Numbered from the stretch's first letter, positions 21,286-32,731 are shown. The stretch is 64,000 nucleotides of DNA from Hirsutella rhossiliensis (GCF_020360975.1 NW_025408667.1:7130001-7194000); one strand, 5' to 3'. Notes: generated by a model not told the origin, from the sequence alone. Made by a program: numbers and translations.

Positions 21286-21807
21286 ATGTCTACCCCCCTT
21301 TCGGAAACAGTATTCGTTGTCTTACAACCCCCGCAGCAAGATTGACGGCTCTCGTCCCGGGAGAGTGGCGGAAGATGAGCCCAAGTCAGGCTCCTTGAAG
21401 GAGAGGTAGGCTGGTTCAGACCTCAGAGTTGAAGGCCGCCAGCGCGTTACCGTCCTCATGCCCGCAGCGGCGCCATATGGGCAAAGACCTTCCCAGGTCT
21501 GCCCTATCTCGCCGACCGCTGGCCCCTGTTCGCAGCAGATGCTCATCATCGCCTGGTTTGAAACTTGGATAAAGGACGACATGGAGTCTATCTTAGACAC
21601 GATGCAATTATCGATGCGCACCTATGCGCCAACGATCATGTCCTTCATGATATTCGTTACGGCAGACCTCAAAATCAAACCTCGTCAGCACTTGTCATGT
21701 CCAAACCCCCTTCCCTCGTGCTGTAGGTGAAGAGTTGGGAAGGCGTCGTTATCAACTCATGGCCCGACTTTGCCACCAACAAGCGTCCGGTCTCATCACT
21801 TTTCGCT
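21286..21807. other. Convergent intergenic region
   Basis: About 520 nt lie between the 42-aa gene and the end of the Zn2Cys6 gene. Short frames on both strands lack any domain signal. No repeat was seen. Confidence 0.45.
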
Positions 21808-24086
21808 TCATATAAAGGGCGCGTCCAAGCCCCAGAACATTCGATCCCAATCTATTGAGTCCAAGTCCATTCTCCCCTGGAGTGCCTGCCACTGTTGTTC
21901 CAGATAGGCTGTCTCCGATTCTGGGTCAACTTGCAGAGAGGCGGCTCTGTTATCGCTTTGCTCGCGATGCCCCGACTCGGGCGTCATCGGAGCGGTTTCC
22001 CTGTGTTGGTCAAGCTTTCCCAACGGCTGGTTCTTGAGGGCCTCGAGCGCTGGGTGCGTTGCCCTGTGTTTTGCGAGTACTTGAACCGAGAGCTCCAGTA
22101 ATTTCGAGGCCAGCGGCGATTGGCCCTTGGCCTCTTGCAAGATGCTCCACGCATCAGATACCTCTTCTCCGTTCGCAGAGCCATCTTGCGACTCGCTCCC
22201 CAGACAAGCATCGAGTACCAGCGCAATACAGGCGAGGAAGACACTTCGCAGCGTCATGTTCATCCGCTGGCGAAACGAGACAAAGGGCAAATCCTCTTTC
22301 CGCAGCTGGTGCTCTACATGGATGATGACGCGTGCTGACTTGAGGCACTCGGCGTGGGAGTAGGCAAATGCCGGCTCGATGGTACCCCGTGCAAGATATG
22401 GCAAATGAAGCTTGCACAATTGGCGATGAAGAAGGATGTTGAGCGTATAGCGCTGTACGGTGATGCTGTGGGACCGCCGGGGATCGGTAGGCGGCAAGCT
22501 ATCCCAATCGACATTGTCGAGCGAGAAGAAGGGCGGCATCTCCTTCATGAATCGCTTGAGCCGCGTGTCCAACTCCATGACCTGCCTGTAGTCCATGGTC
22601 TCCGGGCTCAGGAGGATGAAGGGGCTACGATCCAAGAGTGCGTGGCAAACTTGGGCCAAACGGATGCGCTGCAGCAGATATGACACACCCGTCGGCTCGT
22701 GCAGTGGACGATCGATGACATCTCTACCGTCCACGAGGTCTTCATCGTGGGCGTTTCGAGGCTTCCTAACCGCCATTTGGTCAGGATGCACCGTGTAAGT
22801 GCCCTCTTGCGGGACAGAGAATTGCGAGAGCATCCTGTTACGGCGTCAGCAGGTATTCCATGGGCAGTTACGAAGGGTTACTGACCAGTCAGATGCCGCG
22901 AGGTACCACCAGACTCTGCGTCCGATTTCCGTCTTGATGCTGTTCATATCTGCCGAGTTGGAAGCGGATGAGCTGCCGGGGTAGTCAATGGAGTGCAAGG
23001 CCAGCTCCCGGCCCATGGCGATGGACTGGGCGACGAGACAGCGGGCTCGTGACGAAACGCCTTCCAGGCTGCAAATGACGAAGAAGAGGATGATCATGCC
23101 CTGCGTGCACTCCAGGGACGCATGTGCTGTGCGGTGCGCATGATCGACGACGTCCAGAGCCGCTTTAAGCCATGCTGTCGTCTGGGAGTTTGCTTCGGCC
23201 GCGTTGGCGAACAAGCACCTCGCATCGTCATGCGGCGTCCACGAGTACGTGGTGCTGGTGCAGATGCTTAGGAGGAGCAGCAGGGCGCCCGAGTCAGCGC
23301 CATGCCCTCGGTCTAGGCCATCGTAAAGGGAGTTTATAAGGGCCGGCAGCGAGGGAGAGTGGATGATGTGATGGAGGTGATCGATGTCACTGATGTACTT
23401 TTGCAGCAGGACATGAGTCTCCTCGCGCCGAGGCAGCCAGATGCACTTGAAGACCTGCGCCGCCTCTGCCGAAGGGGAAGCAACACCGTTTGGCTCGAGG
23501 ACAAACGACGACGGTTTGGTGATGAGGCGGATGGGGCATGTGCGGAAAGTGATGGGATCCGCCACCAGGGAGTCCTACGAGCCGGATGGTGTCATGTCAG
23601 TAGGGACTGAGGCGCCATGTCAACCTGGGAAGGCCTTGAGGGCACGATGGCTCGAGGCCGGCGAGACGATGCTCCTCTTACCAAAATCTTCTGGCCCGAG
23701 CACGACTTCTCGAGCCACAGGGCGTCAGCCGTCAGACGCTGAAGCCGCGAAGGGACGGCCAGCGAAGGTGGCGGCGGCGGTGGAGGCGGCGGCGGCGGCG
23801 GCTGCTGCTGCGACGCAGGGTAGGCCTGTTTAGACGGTTCCTGCGTCTGGGAGGCGACCAAGGCCTCGAGACGCTCGAGGCGCGACAGCAGGTCGAGATT
23901 GGGAGGCTCTGTGGAACTCGAAGCGTTCCTCGCATGCGCTGGAGGCACGGCGGGGGTCACGGCTTCATGCTGGCAGGCGACTCCGCGGGACGTGCAGTTG
24001 GAGCACGGGAAGACGCGACTGCAGCGCAGCTTGCGCACCCGGCATAGGGTGCACGAAACCGGTCGCTGTCTCGGCTGGCGACCCAT
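21808..24086 (-). CDS. Zn2Cys6 transcription factor with fungal-specific MHR domain (706 aa)
   Basis: This is a nuclear DNA-binding regulator. Exons are 23682-24086, 22886-23574 and 21808-22834, total 2121 nt, 706 aa. Introns are 22835-22885 (51 nt) and 23575-23681 (107 nt). Junctions restore GQKIL-DSLVADP and WYLAASDW-MLSQF. The binuclear zinc cluster has Cys at 12, 15, 22, 28, 31 and 38 (spacing 2-6-5-2-6). It is followed by a short coiled-coil (LDLLSRLERLEALV) that suggests dimerisation, and by a poly-Pro run of about 12 residues. The middle homology region includes GRELALHSIDYPG, IGRRVWWYLAASDW and EGTYTVHPDQM, the usual fungal_trans signature. Target genes are unknown. A palindrome at 24260-24281 upstream and a divergent efflux transporter 2.2 kb away make autoregulation and control of that transporter plausible hypotheses. 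Confidence 0.9.
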
Positions 24087-24955
24087 CTTCTATCACCTCT
24101 CACTACCCTTGTTGCCTGGCAAGAGGCTATTCCTTGGCACCTTGGAATGGGACTCCGTGGGTTTGCTTCCCCCTCCTTTCCCCCTTGATTGTGTAGTCGG
24201 GGTCATGTAAGTCGACGACGGACGGACCGACGGACAATGGCCGACTAGCCGCGGATAACCGGACTCTCCGCGGAGAGTCCGCGGCCGATGCTCAGCTCCG
24301 GCCAAGGCCGCAGCTAATAATTACCGTACAGCAGTCTGGGGCAGCGGGGGCTGCACGAAAGCGGATCCGCTCTAATTACGGGTAATTTGTACGGAGAAAG
24401 TGTCACGAACCAGCGTGTCTCACGGATTAATGATTAATGTGTAGGAATAGGCTTAGGCACGGAGCAATTCGTTATCTGTGCAGATGCAAACGCTATTACG
24501 TAATCAAGTATCTGACAGTGGGGCTACGGAGTACTTAAATACTGTACAAAAGGCTCCCTCCCGTGTTGGGCTGGTTTTATAATCTCCAAGACGCGAATGC
24601 AAAGTAGGGGTTGTTTGGCCGCCGTCTATTTTTGCCGAGAGAATGTTTACAGGCGCCTGAGCGTGTGAAGCGCCCCTTCTGGTAAGTTCTGGTAAGGGGC
24701 GCTGCGACAGCTCCCTACGTGAGGCGAACTTGTGGTACATACATCGCGAGGGAGCACCGGGGCTTAATCACGCGGATATTTCTTTTGTTCCATTTACGTG
24801 AGAAGTCTCGCTCCAAATGAAGCTATAGAATGGGAAAGGTAGTTTAACACATTGAGCATAAATCCCGTTTCCACGCCAACAAATTCCAAAGTCCCAGCGG
24901 CAGAGCCCGTTATCTTAGATGAACGCGAGACTTGCTAAAACCATTCATTGCTTTA
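24087..24955. other. Upstream region of Zn2Cys6 gene, AT-richer
   Basis: About 870 nt include the Zn2Cys6 promoter and a 22-bp palindrome. The sequence from about 24300 becomes visibly more AT-rich than the gene-dense flanks and carries TACGGAGTAC at 24525-24534. No gene was recognised. Confidence 0.5.
24260..24281. promoter_or_regulatory. Perfect 22-bp palindrome, candidate operator of the Zn2Cys6 gene
   Basis: Positions 24260-24281 read identically on both strands. The core 24261-24280 is GGACTCTCCGCGGAGAGTCC. It contains CCGCGG and CGG/CCG half-sites of the kind bound by Zn2Cys6 dimers. Another CGG-N4-CCG pair sits just beside it (CGGATAACCG, about 24252-24261). It lies about 175-195 nt upstream of the start codon at 24086. 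Palindromy is seen directly; the binding role is inferred. Confidence 0.5.
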
Positions 24956-25724
24956 CTAGCAGCCAAAGGCGAGAAATCTTGATGCGAGGGATAATGGGCG
25001 CATGGACTTGGACACATTTGGTCCCAAAAGCAGCTTATGCAAAGCTTTGGCAAACTTCTGGCCCTCGAGGTTGAACTGGTGCATTAGGGCGAACTCCTTA
25101 AAAGCACGTGGGTAGATGCCTGAAAAGCCCCAGTCGAGAATCGTAACGGGCTCGCCAATCTTGATGTTGAACTGGGTTATATCGCAGTGGCATATTTGAA
25201 GGGGTTTGTCTGGCAAGCTTGTTCTATCCGGGTAGCCAGCCTGCTTCCTCGAGTTTGCCGTTTATCCAACTTTCCAGCTCGACAATCTAGATCATTAAAG
25301 ACACTCTCCGAAATATACTCCGAGAAAAAACGATCAGCAGGAATTTGTCGCTCAAGAGGTCCTGGGAAGCGCGTTTAGCGGAATAGGAATGTCCCAGATA
25401 TGACGAACAGCTCTGGCGATAGCTTCGAGGATTTGTTCTACTTCTTGGTGATGTTGCTTAATATGGGTGATATAATCATCGCCTTTGATATGTTCCATGA
25501 CAAAGCATGTCATAGAGATTCTATAGGCCGTTGCTGTACTAAAAGCGTCGAGAATTCGCGGAATGCGGATGCACGTATCGTTGAATCGCCGCCTCAGCCA
25601 ACGTCACTCCCGTGCCGTATTTGATCCAGATTTCGTCGTCGTAGGTTAAAACGTTGGACTTGGGTCCCTTGGCCCGGCACAGAGCCTCCACGACATCTCT
25701 TGGGGGAGCTTGCGATAGAGTCAT
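24956..25724 (-). pseudogene. Aminoglycoside phosphotransferase-like (APH) kinase, frameshifted remnant
   Basis: Consecutive pieces of an APH/choline-kinase-type protein run in order on the minus strand but hop between all three frames. They are: YDDEIWIKYGTGVTLAEA near 25724-25575, IPRILDAFSTATAYR and FVMEHIKGDD (about 25570-25365), PGPLERQIPADRFFSEYI (about 25365-25290), VELESWINGKLEEAGWLPG (about 25285-25226), and ICHCDITQFNIKIGEP with TILDWGFSGIYPRAFKEFA (25216-24956). The catalytic loop HCDITQFN and the metal-binding DWG are intact. At least four shifts occur within a few bases of conserved sequence, with no room for introns, so decay by indels is likelier than splicing. Intact relatives phosphorylate small molecules or are of unknown substrate in fungi. 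Confidence 0.85.
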
Positions 25725-26315
25725 CTTGACTGTCGGACAATGACGAGGTGCGGGGACAAGAAATGAATGGCTTCAGATTCTGGGAAATCATGAGGTAAGC
25801 AACCCCAAGCCTTCTGGTTAATAATTGTCGCACGCACACTGTCGGCCTCTGTGGCAGGGAGCCGGGACCACCCCCCCTTAGGCGTCCTGTGTGCCCGTAT
25901 TATCCTCCCTGTGTCTAAGCCGGATTAGGCGTGGCTGCAGCTATAGACGTAAGGTATACACCATTACATCATTACATCATTACAGCCGCAATTGTATACA
26001 TATTAAGTACGGACTGACTATGTTCAAGGTAGGGGGGCTTGATGGCTCCGGGATCCATGGACATCCATGGACAGACGGGTGAACAAGGATGGCGGCCGGC
26101 ATCTGAGTTTGACCGGCGCCCACATGGGCATCTCATCAATATTTGTCTTGGTCCTGGCGAGAGTCGGGCCTCTAACAGCTTGCCTGGCCAGAAGCCGCAC
26201 TTAAGAGGTCTTCTATCCTCGCTGTTGGCGCTCGAGAGCGGCAATATTTGTGCTACCGACTGTCTCATCTCCTATACGTGCTCAGAGGAGCGGCTGTGTC
26301 TCCGTCATCGACAAC
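25725..26315. other. Intergenic region upstream of the efflux transporter
   Basis: About 590 nt lie between the APH remnant and the transporter. It includes a short CATTACAT triple repeat at about 25963-25985 and two CATCCATGGACA-like copies near 26054-26072. It is presumed to hold the transporter promoter. Confidence 0.5.
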
Positions 26316-28143
26316 ATGACACCCCAGAGCCCAGGCGACATGGATGGCTCTCACCCTCGTGCTCCTCCATGGCCTCTGCAGGGCGACACTGAAAAGGACC
26401 TGGAGCGTCTCGACGGCGAGAGCAGCACATCCGCCCCTGAAGCCACCGAGCCAACGCCTCGAGACCCCAGCGTCGTCAGCTGGGACGGGCCCGACGACCC
26501 CGAAAACCCTCTCAACTGGCCCCTGGCCAGAAAAGCGGCGGCCATAGGAGTCGTTTCAGCCATCACCTTTCTCAGGCAAGTCACTCTTGAGGGGTTACTC
26601 GCAGAAGAAGCACCCGACGTGCCGAGCCACGGAAAAGAAGCTCACGATGCCGGCCGCTCAGCCCCCTAGCGTCGTCCATCTCCGCCCCTGGCATTCCCCA
26701 GGTCATGTCCGACTTCAAATCGACAAACGAAGAGCTCGCGTCCTTCATCGTGTCCGTCTACGTCCTCGGCTACTGCTTCGGGCCCTTGGCCATTGCGCCG
26801 CTGTCGGAGATTTACGGCCGGGCGCCGTTGTATAACATCTGTAACGTCGGCTTCCTCGTCTTCACCGTCGCTTGCGCTGTGGCCCCGAATCTCGGGGCGC
26901 TGGTGGTCTTCAGGCTGCTCGCAGGCCTTGCCGGCAGCTGCCCGATGGCCCTCGGGCCCGGGACCATTGCCGATCTCGTCGCTCGGGAGAGGCGAGGGAA
27001 AGTAATGGCTGCGTGGGTGTCTGGACCTTTGCTGGGGCCTGTCATCGGGCCCATCGGTAAGCGTGCCTCCTTGTATTCGAGTTCATGTGCTATGCTTAGT
27101 CTGACACAATTACCATTCGCAGCGGGAGGATACCTGACACAGGCCAAGGGCTGGCGGTGGTCCTTTTGGCTGCTGGCCATTGCGGTGAGTGAAATCGAGC
27201 CTGGCGAAAGGTCGTTCTCGGAAGCCACGTTGCTCATGTGCGCACACATACAGGGAGGCGTCGTCATGCTCGCCTCGTTTGTCATGATGCGCGAGACTTA
27301 TGCGTATGCGATCCTCAACCGCAAGACCAAGAAGCTTCGTAAGGAGACTGGGAACCAGGGCCTTCGCTCCTCCCTCGATAACGGTCATTCGTCGAGAGAA
27401 ATTTTTGCCACGGCCATCGTCCGACCCAGCAAGATGCTCATTTTCTCCCCGATCGTCTTCCTCCTTTCCCTCTACATGTGCATACTGTACGGGTATCTCT
27501 ACCTCATATTCACAGCCCTCCCAGACTTGTTCCAGCACGAATACGGCTTCTCAACCGGCCAGGTCGGCCTCACTTACCTTGGCATCGGAGCTGGTTCGGC
27601 CCTCGGCCTGGTGGTTTGTGGCGCCGCATCTGATCGGCTGGTGGAAACCCTGAGACGGAAACACGGCGGAGAGTTCAAGCCAGAGTACCGGCTGCCTCTC
27701 ATGGTCATTGCGGGATCGGCCGTTCCGATTGGGCTCTTCTGGTTCGGCTGGACAGCCCAGGCGCAACGGCACTGGATCCTCCCTATCATCGGCACGTCAT
27801 TTCTGGGGTTCGGCATGACCCTCGCGTTTGTAAGCCCAACTAGAAGCCGACCGGTCACCGGTCCCAAATATGCTGACGGGCTTTACAGATGGCGATATCG
27901 ACGTACCTGGTCGATGCTTTTGGTGCATTCGCTGCATCGGCAGTGGCCGCCAGCACCGTCCTTCGTTCGCTCGGCGGTGCGGTGTTGCCGCTGGCCGGAG
28001 GCAAGATGTTTGTAACGCTGGGCTTTGGTTGGGGTAGCTCGCTTCTGGCCTTCATCGCCTTGGCCATGATTCCGGTCCCGATAGTCTTCTTTCGATACGG
28101 CGAGCACATCAGGAAAAAGAACCTCTTGGGCGTTAAGTTTTGA
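26316..28143 (+). CDS. MFS drug:H+ antiporter, DHA1 (12-TM) type
   Basis: This is a plasma-membrane efflux pump of the fungal multidrug family (FLU1/TPO-like). Five exons, 26316-26575, 26662-27056, 27123-27184, 27254-27829 and 27889-28143, total 1548 nt, 515 aa. Introns are 86, 66, 69 and 59 nt. The first has a GC donor (AG|GCAAGT) and gives the expected [20 protein letters not shown] junction. The hydrophilic N-terminus carries the usual [15 protein letters not shown] motif. Signature segments follow: [23 protein letters not shown] (motif A region), [15 protein letters not shown] (motif C region), [21 protein letters not shown], and a last TM region ending [10 protein letters not shown]. Export substrate is unknown. 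Its head-to-head position with a Zn2Cys6 gene suggests, but does not show, local regulation. Confidence 0.92.
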
Positions 28144-28783
28144 AGACAGCCTTCATTGAGAACGCCATCGTATCTGAATTCAAAAGGGTGACTTCATCCA
28201 AAGAATCCGCGCTACAGGAAAGGATACATTACTTGCGGTTAAACAGAACATTTCCTGTTCCCAGGAGGGCATTGCGCATAGTTATATACGGGAGGCAATA
28301 TTCGTAGGCGAGGATGGAAAGACGGGGTCAAATCTCAACTCATTTCTGCATCCGCGAATGAAGAGTCTCGCGTCTAAGACGTTTTGGGTCATCGCTTCCG
28401 TGACGAAGACGTATTTCTGAGCATGGCGAAGACAGTCGGAGGGGAAGATGCTCGAGGCAAGCTGTGTCTAGCAAGCTTTTTGCTGAAGAGCTTGGAGCTA
28501 TCCGAAAGAGGACATGCACTCCAACAGCAGCTAATCCACCGCTCGTGATTCGCGCACGTGACTCGGCGATCCGGACCACGGCTTAGTCATTGCCGCTGAT
28601 GACCCGAGTTTACACTGGCTCAGCGCAGAGAGAGCCAGTGTACCTACTAGGAGAGGAATTCCACCCGCCCACCTCCCTCATACGATCCGTCCATCTCTCG
28701 TCGACTCCAAAATCTTCACGCACCCCGACCGCAAGCGCGCCAATTGACCTCTCCCCGGCCCCCCGGAAGACAACACCCCCAAC
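28144..28783. other. Intergenic region upstream of COX5
   Basis: About 640 nt hold the 3' UTR of the efflux gene and the promoter of COX5. Small frames only; no distinctive element was noted. Confidence 0.5.
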
Positions 28784-29664
28784 ATGCTGCGCACCCCGGC
28801 GTCCAGTCTGCTGCGCAAGGGCCTGGTGCGCAGCGTCCCCGCCGCCGCCGTTGCCTCGCGCGCCTCGTCGACCCATGCCATCTCCAAACCGACCCTGGCC
28901 AACATCGAGAAGCGATGGGAGGGCATGCCTCTGCAGGAGCAGGCAGACCTCTGGATGTCCCTGCGTGACCGCATGAAGGGAAACTGGAATGAGTTGACCA
29001 TCCAGGAGAAGAAGGCCGGTGCGTGCTGAGTACCCGAATTTTCCCTTCATGGTTGGAAAATGCCTCCCGAGCCGTCGTCGTCCCCCCGCCCATGCGGCTC
29101 TGCACTTCCCGCTCCTCAAGCTCCACTACCACACACGCCTTGGTGCAGAGCTGTGTCAAGCTTCGTCGATTGAACCCTGCCTCGCGTCCTCCCCCAGTAG
29201 CCCATGCCCGGGTTGGCCAACGGTGGGCCGGCGTGCTAGGAGTCGTCCAAGAAAGCCTCTGAGCGGCCGTCACATTGCCAGTTCCCACGACCAAAAACTA
29301 ACTCGAATCACCTCACCAGCATACTGGATCGCCTTTGGCCCTCACGGGCCCCGCGCCGTTGACCCCCCGGGCACCAATGCCCGTATTGCCTGGACCGTCG
29401 CCATGGGCCTCGCCGCCAGCCTGGCCATCTTCGGCACCATCCGCTCCTTTGCCAAGCCCGCGCCGCATACCATGTCACAGGAACACCAGGAGGCGGCCAA
29501 CGAGATGCTCAAGGTATGCGAGGAGGATCATGGTAAGCCAGGAACGCTACGCAGGTTGCTGATGCATGCCGTCACAGAAACAAAAAGCCGACCCCATCAC
29601 CGGCATCTCCTCCGAGAACTACACTGGCAAGGGCCAAGTCCAGTCTCCCCCGAGGGGCAACTGA
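28784..29664 (+). CDS. COX5: Cytochrome c oxidase subunit V (COX IV family), mitochondrial
   Basis: This is a nuclear-encoded complex IV subunit in the inner mitochondrial membrane. Exons are 28784-29018, 29320-29513 and 29578-29664, total 516 nt, 171 aa. Intron 1 (301 nt) is unusually long for this window; it joins QEKKA to AYWIAFGPHGPR. Intron 2 (64 nt) joins NEMLK to KQKADPITG. The N-terminus is a basic, Ala/Ser/Arg-rich presequence (MLRTPASSLLRKGLVR). Conserved blocks are KRWEGMPLQEQADLW, WNELTIQEKKAAYWIAFGPHGPR, a single transmembrane helix (WTVAMGLAASLAIFGTIR) and a C-terminal GKGQVQSPP. Length and motifs match yeast Cox5a/b. It converges with the ClpX gene. Confidence 0.94.
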
Positions 29665-29990
29665 ATGCGCTCAGCAAGCATCACTTGGTCTCTTTTGTCA
29701 TAGAAACACTGGGGCGCCATGGGAGGGGAGCGCTCCCGCCATGTGTAAAATGGCCCTTCGAGCGTAAGACGAGGGACGCTCGGGCTTGGAAGTGGAGGCA
29801 TGAGCCGGGTGTGTGTCGCGGGTGTAAATACTGTAATACAACAACGGACTTCAAGCCGCTGGTGCCACCCCAAGCCTTCAAGAGAAACGTCCAAGAGTTA
29901 TTACCTAACTTGCTTCATCAATCCCATTTCCAACGCCCCGCATAATATGTGTATATGATCCGATCAGCTTCCCCTATGTGCATCACTACG
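29665..29990. other. Convergent intergenic region (COX5 / ClpX)
   Basis: About 325 nt lie between the two stops and hold both 3' UTRs. AT-rich patches near 29890-29960 may carry poly(A) signals. Nothing else was seen. Confidence 0.5.
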
Positions 29991-31835
29991 TCATCCGCCA
30001 CTCTGCCCGGCCTCCCTCAGCCGCTCAAAAGTGGTGTGTGGTGTCGAGCTCGATCTTGGACCTCTCACCTCCTCTTCCTCCAACCGTCGGTCCAGCTCGA
30101 ACCGCCCGTCTTTGCCCCAGTATGGCGCCTTTTCCGTGCCCTTCACGCAGCCTTCCGTAATGAGAACATACGGCGTCGGGGCGTCGAACATGGGCTCGGC
30201 CAAGACACGCTCCATTTCCATCTTCAGCCCTCGTGCCCCCGTCTCCGAAGCGGCGGCACGATCAGCAATGGCGTACAGGGCCTTTTCGGTAATGTAGAGC
30301 CGAGATGGATACGTCTCAAACAAAGCCGTGTATTGTGCAACGAGACTATTGCGTGGTTCTGTCAGTATGCGCAGCAGGTCATCCTTGGAAAGAGGGCTGA
30401 GGGCGCAGATGTTGTGCAGTCGGCCGATGAGTTCCGGTATGAACCCGAAGCTCTGGAGATCGGCGGGCGTTGTCAGATCCAGGGGAGTAAACGAGGAAGC
30501 TGGCGTCGAGTCGAAGTGGGCGAGATGAGCGTAGGCGTCTGGGGGAAGAACGTGTTTGCTGCCGGATAGCGTCGACCGTCCTTTGACCTCTCCTCCAAAC
30601 CCAAGTGAAGGCTTCGCCACGCGCTGCACGACAGCCTTATCAAGGCCAACAAAGGCGCCGCAAAAGATAAAGAGGATGTTTGTTGTATCGATGGTGTACT
30701 GATCCACCTTGCCTCCCGGGGGTGCGGGCTGAGGTGAGGACGACGAGGGCCCGGAAGAGCCGAAGTTGGTCGTGATTGGCGGCGTCGACCGTGATGACCG
30801 TGTGTCCTTGACGTTGACAGTGACCTTGGTCCCTTCAACCATCTTCAACAGTGCTTGCTGCACGCCCTCGCCGCCGACATCTCGGCCGGTGGGAGACTCT
30901 CTCCGAGCCAGTTTGTCGAACTCGTCCAGGACAACAATGCCGCGCTCTGCCGCCTTGATATCGTAGTTCGCCTCTATCAGTAGACGCTCAATGCATGTTT
31001 CCACGTCTTGTCCGATGTACCCAGCTTGAGTCAGAGAGTTGCAGTCGCAAATCGAAAACGGGACTTGGATTTTTTTGCTTAACGTCCTGAACCCAGTTAG
31101 ACAGGCCAACCAGTACGGCGCCAGCGAGGCGTGTGCTTACTCGAGAATATAGGTTTTGCCCACACCCGTGGGCCCGATCAGCAAGAGGTTGCTCTTGTCC
31201 ACCTTGACGTGGGCTGGCTTTGACATGTCCTCTGGAGCATACAGGCAGTCAAGAGAATCATCTTCGAAATCGTCAATATCGTAAAGCGACCGCACGGATT
31301 CTTCATGGCCCGGGAATTCATCTTGATTCAGTTCGTCAGCGGCACTCGATTTGGCATTCCCGGAAGCCGCTCGCTGACCTTCGACGGGGTGTGTGTCGCG
31401 GCGCCTCTGGTGCAGCTCCCGGTCACGGGCAAATCTTTGTCGCGTAAACCTCTCTTGCTTGTTTCGCTCCTCGTGCTCGTGCTGATGCCTCCGACGCAGG
31501 TTTTGGTAGTGGTTGAATAACGTCGAACAAATTGTCTTCTTGGCTCGGTCCTGGCCCACCACATATTGGTCGACTCGCTTCTTCAGGTCGCGGGGATAGA
31601 ATTGCGGAACGCCGAACTTCGTCTTGCTGAACATTGGGCCACGGCTCGAATCCACCGTGGGATCGTAGCTACCAGTGAACCCGGCGTTGAAGTCTGGCGT
31701 TCGCCGGGCAGCTTCCAGCGGTCGGAACGAGGAGAGCTGGCGGCAGCAGATGCATCGCGTCGGCCAACAAGCCCGCCTCAAGCCATGACGACAGGCCCGT
31801 ATCCACGGAGCGAGCGTTCTGGAGCGTGCGAGCAT
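29991..31835 (-). CDS. mcx1: Mitochondrial ClpX-type AAA+ unfoldase
   Basis: This is an ATP-driven unfoldase of the mitochondrial matrix, partner of ClpP where ClpP exists. Exons are 31141-31835 and 29991-31086 with a 54-nt intron (GTAAGC donor, TCTAAC branch), total 596 aa. The intron falls just after Walker A and joins TYILE to TLSKKIQ. Features in order: basic presequence; YVVGQDRAKKTI start of the AAA module; a charged, disordered insertion of about 110 residues (R/H/E-rich, then acidic); Walker A GPTGVGKT; pore loop AGYIGQD; Walker B IVVLDEFD; FGFIPELIGRL (sensor-2/box region). The bacterial-type N-terminal zinc domain is absent, as in Mcx1. A Ser/Pro-rich insert (SSGPSSSSPQPAPPGG) interrupts the segment before the DTTNILFIFCGAF strand. 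Confidence 0.93.
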
Positions 31836-32731
31836 GGTGAAGTCGCATAGTCCGCAATCGGTCGGTATGTGGAAAGTCGAGGCGGCGAAGAAGGGAGCGA
31901 AGGACAGGGACGGGGCTGTCTATCCACGCGGGCCCTTCAGGTCACCGGATGCGGGGAAGTGAAGGCGGCAGGCAGGAGCGGCTATGCGGCGTAGAGGACT
32001 GAGCCTGCCCAAGGAGCTCGCGACGGCTTTTCCTGCTGCTAGAGGACACGAGACACGGATTTCGGAGCGTGAGGATGGAAGATGAGCTTGCGATGTCTCA
32101 AGATGGGCCCAGCCGGGGGTCTGGCCTGGCGGTCGGTCACTCGTGGAGGAGGAACGGGGGCGCCGCTTAGAGACGGCAGGCAAGAGATGCGGGGCCCCGT
32201 TATCGGCGGCGGGTGATGGAAGCCAGCCGGGGGAGCTACAGAACATCAAATCTAGGTACATACCTAAGGTACCTCTTAGGTGGAGGAAATGTATTGGTAC
32301 AGTACTTCATACTTTCGGCTCGCTTTACGCACACAATGAGTCGTATCCCAATACATAAGGCACCAGTAGTCGCTGGTGTAGCTACCTAGGTACCTACCTT
32401 GTTCAGACGTCATCGGTATATCCAATCTTGATATCGATAAAGCTTGTGCCGTCGCGCAGACCACCATCGCCAGGCCAACACTCTTCTTCTACCTTGTAAT
32501 CATTTCATCTTAGTTGGCCGCCCTCTCAGCACTCCTTTCAACTTGCCAAAGAGTTATCCGCCTTTCTTCGCCTTTTCTGCAATCTCAAAACGCGAGGTGC
32601 TCTGCAGCTGTCCCTCGTTTGCCTGGAGCTCTGGGACTTGCTCAATTGCATCATCCGTCTTCCTCCATACGACTGTGCAGCCCCCTACCCCGCCTGAGCA
32701 TCGAGAAACATTGACTGGCCACCGCGACACA
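31836..32731. other. Divergent intergenic region (ClpX / branching enzyme)
   Basis: About 900 nt hold both promoters. AGGTA/TACCT elements appear at about 32252-32280 and 32382-32400. A C/T-rich leader precedes the branching-enzyme ATG. No gene was recognised. Confidence 0.5.

Noticed and set aside
25365..25575. Introns joining the APH fragments into one gene
   Set aside because: Conserved pieces abut within a few bases and share no donor/acceptor pairs, so indels explain the frame changes better than splicing.
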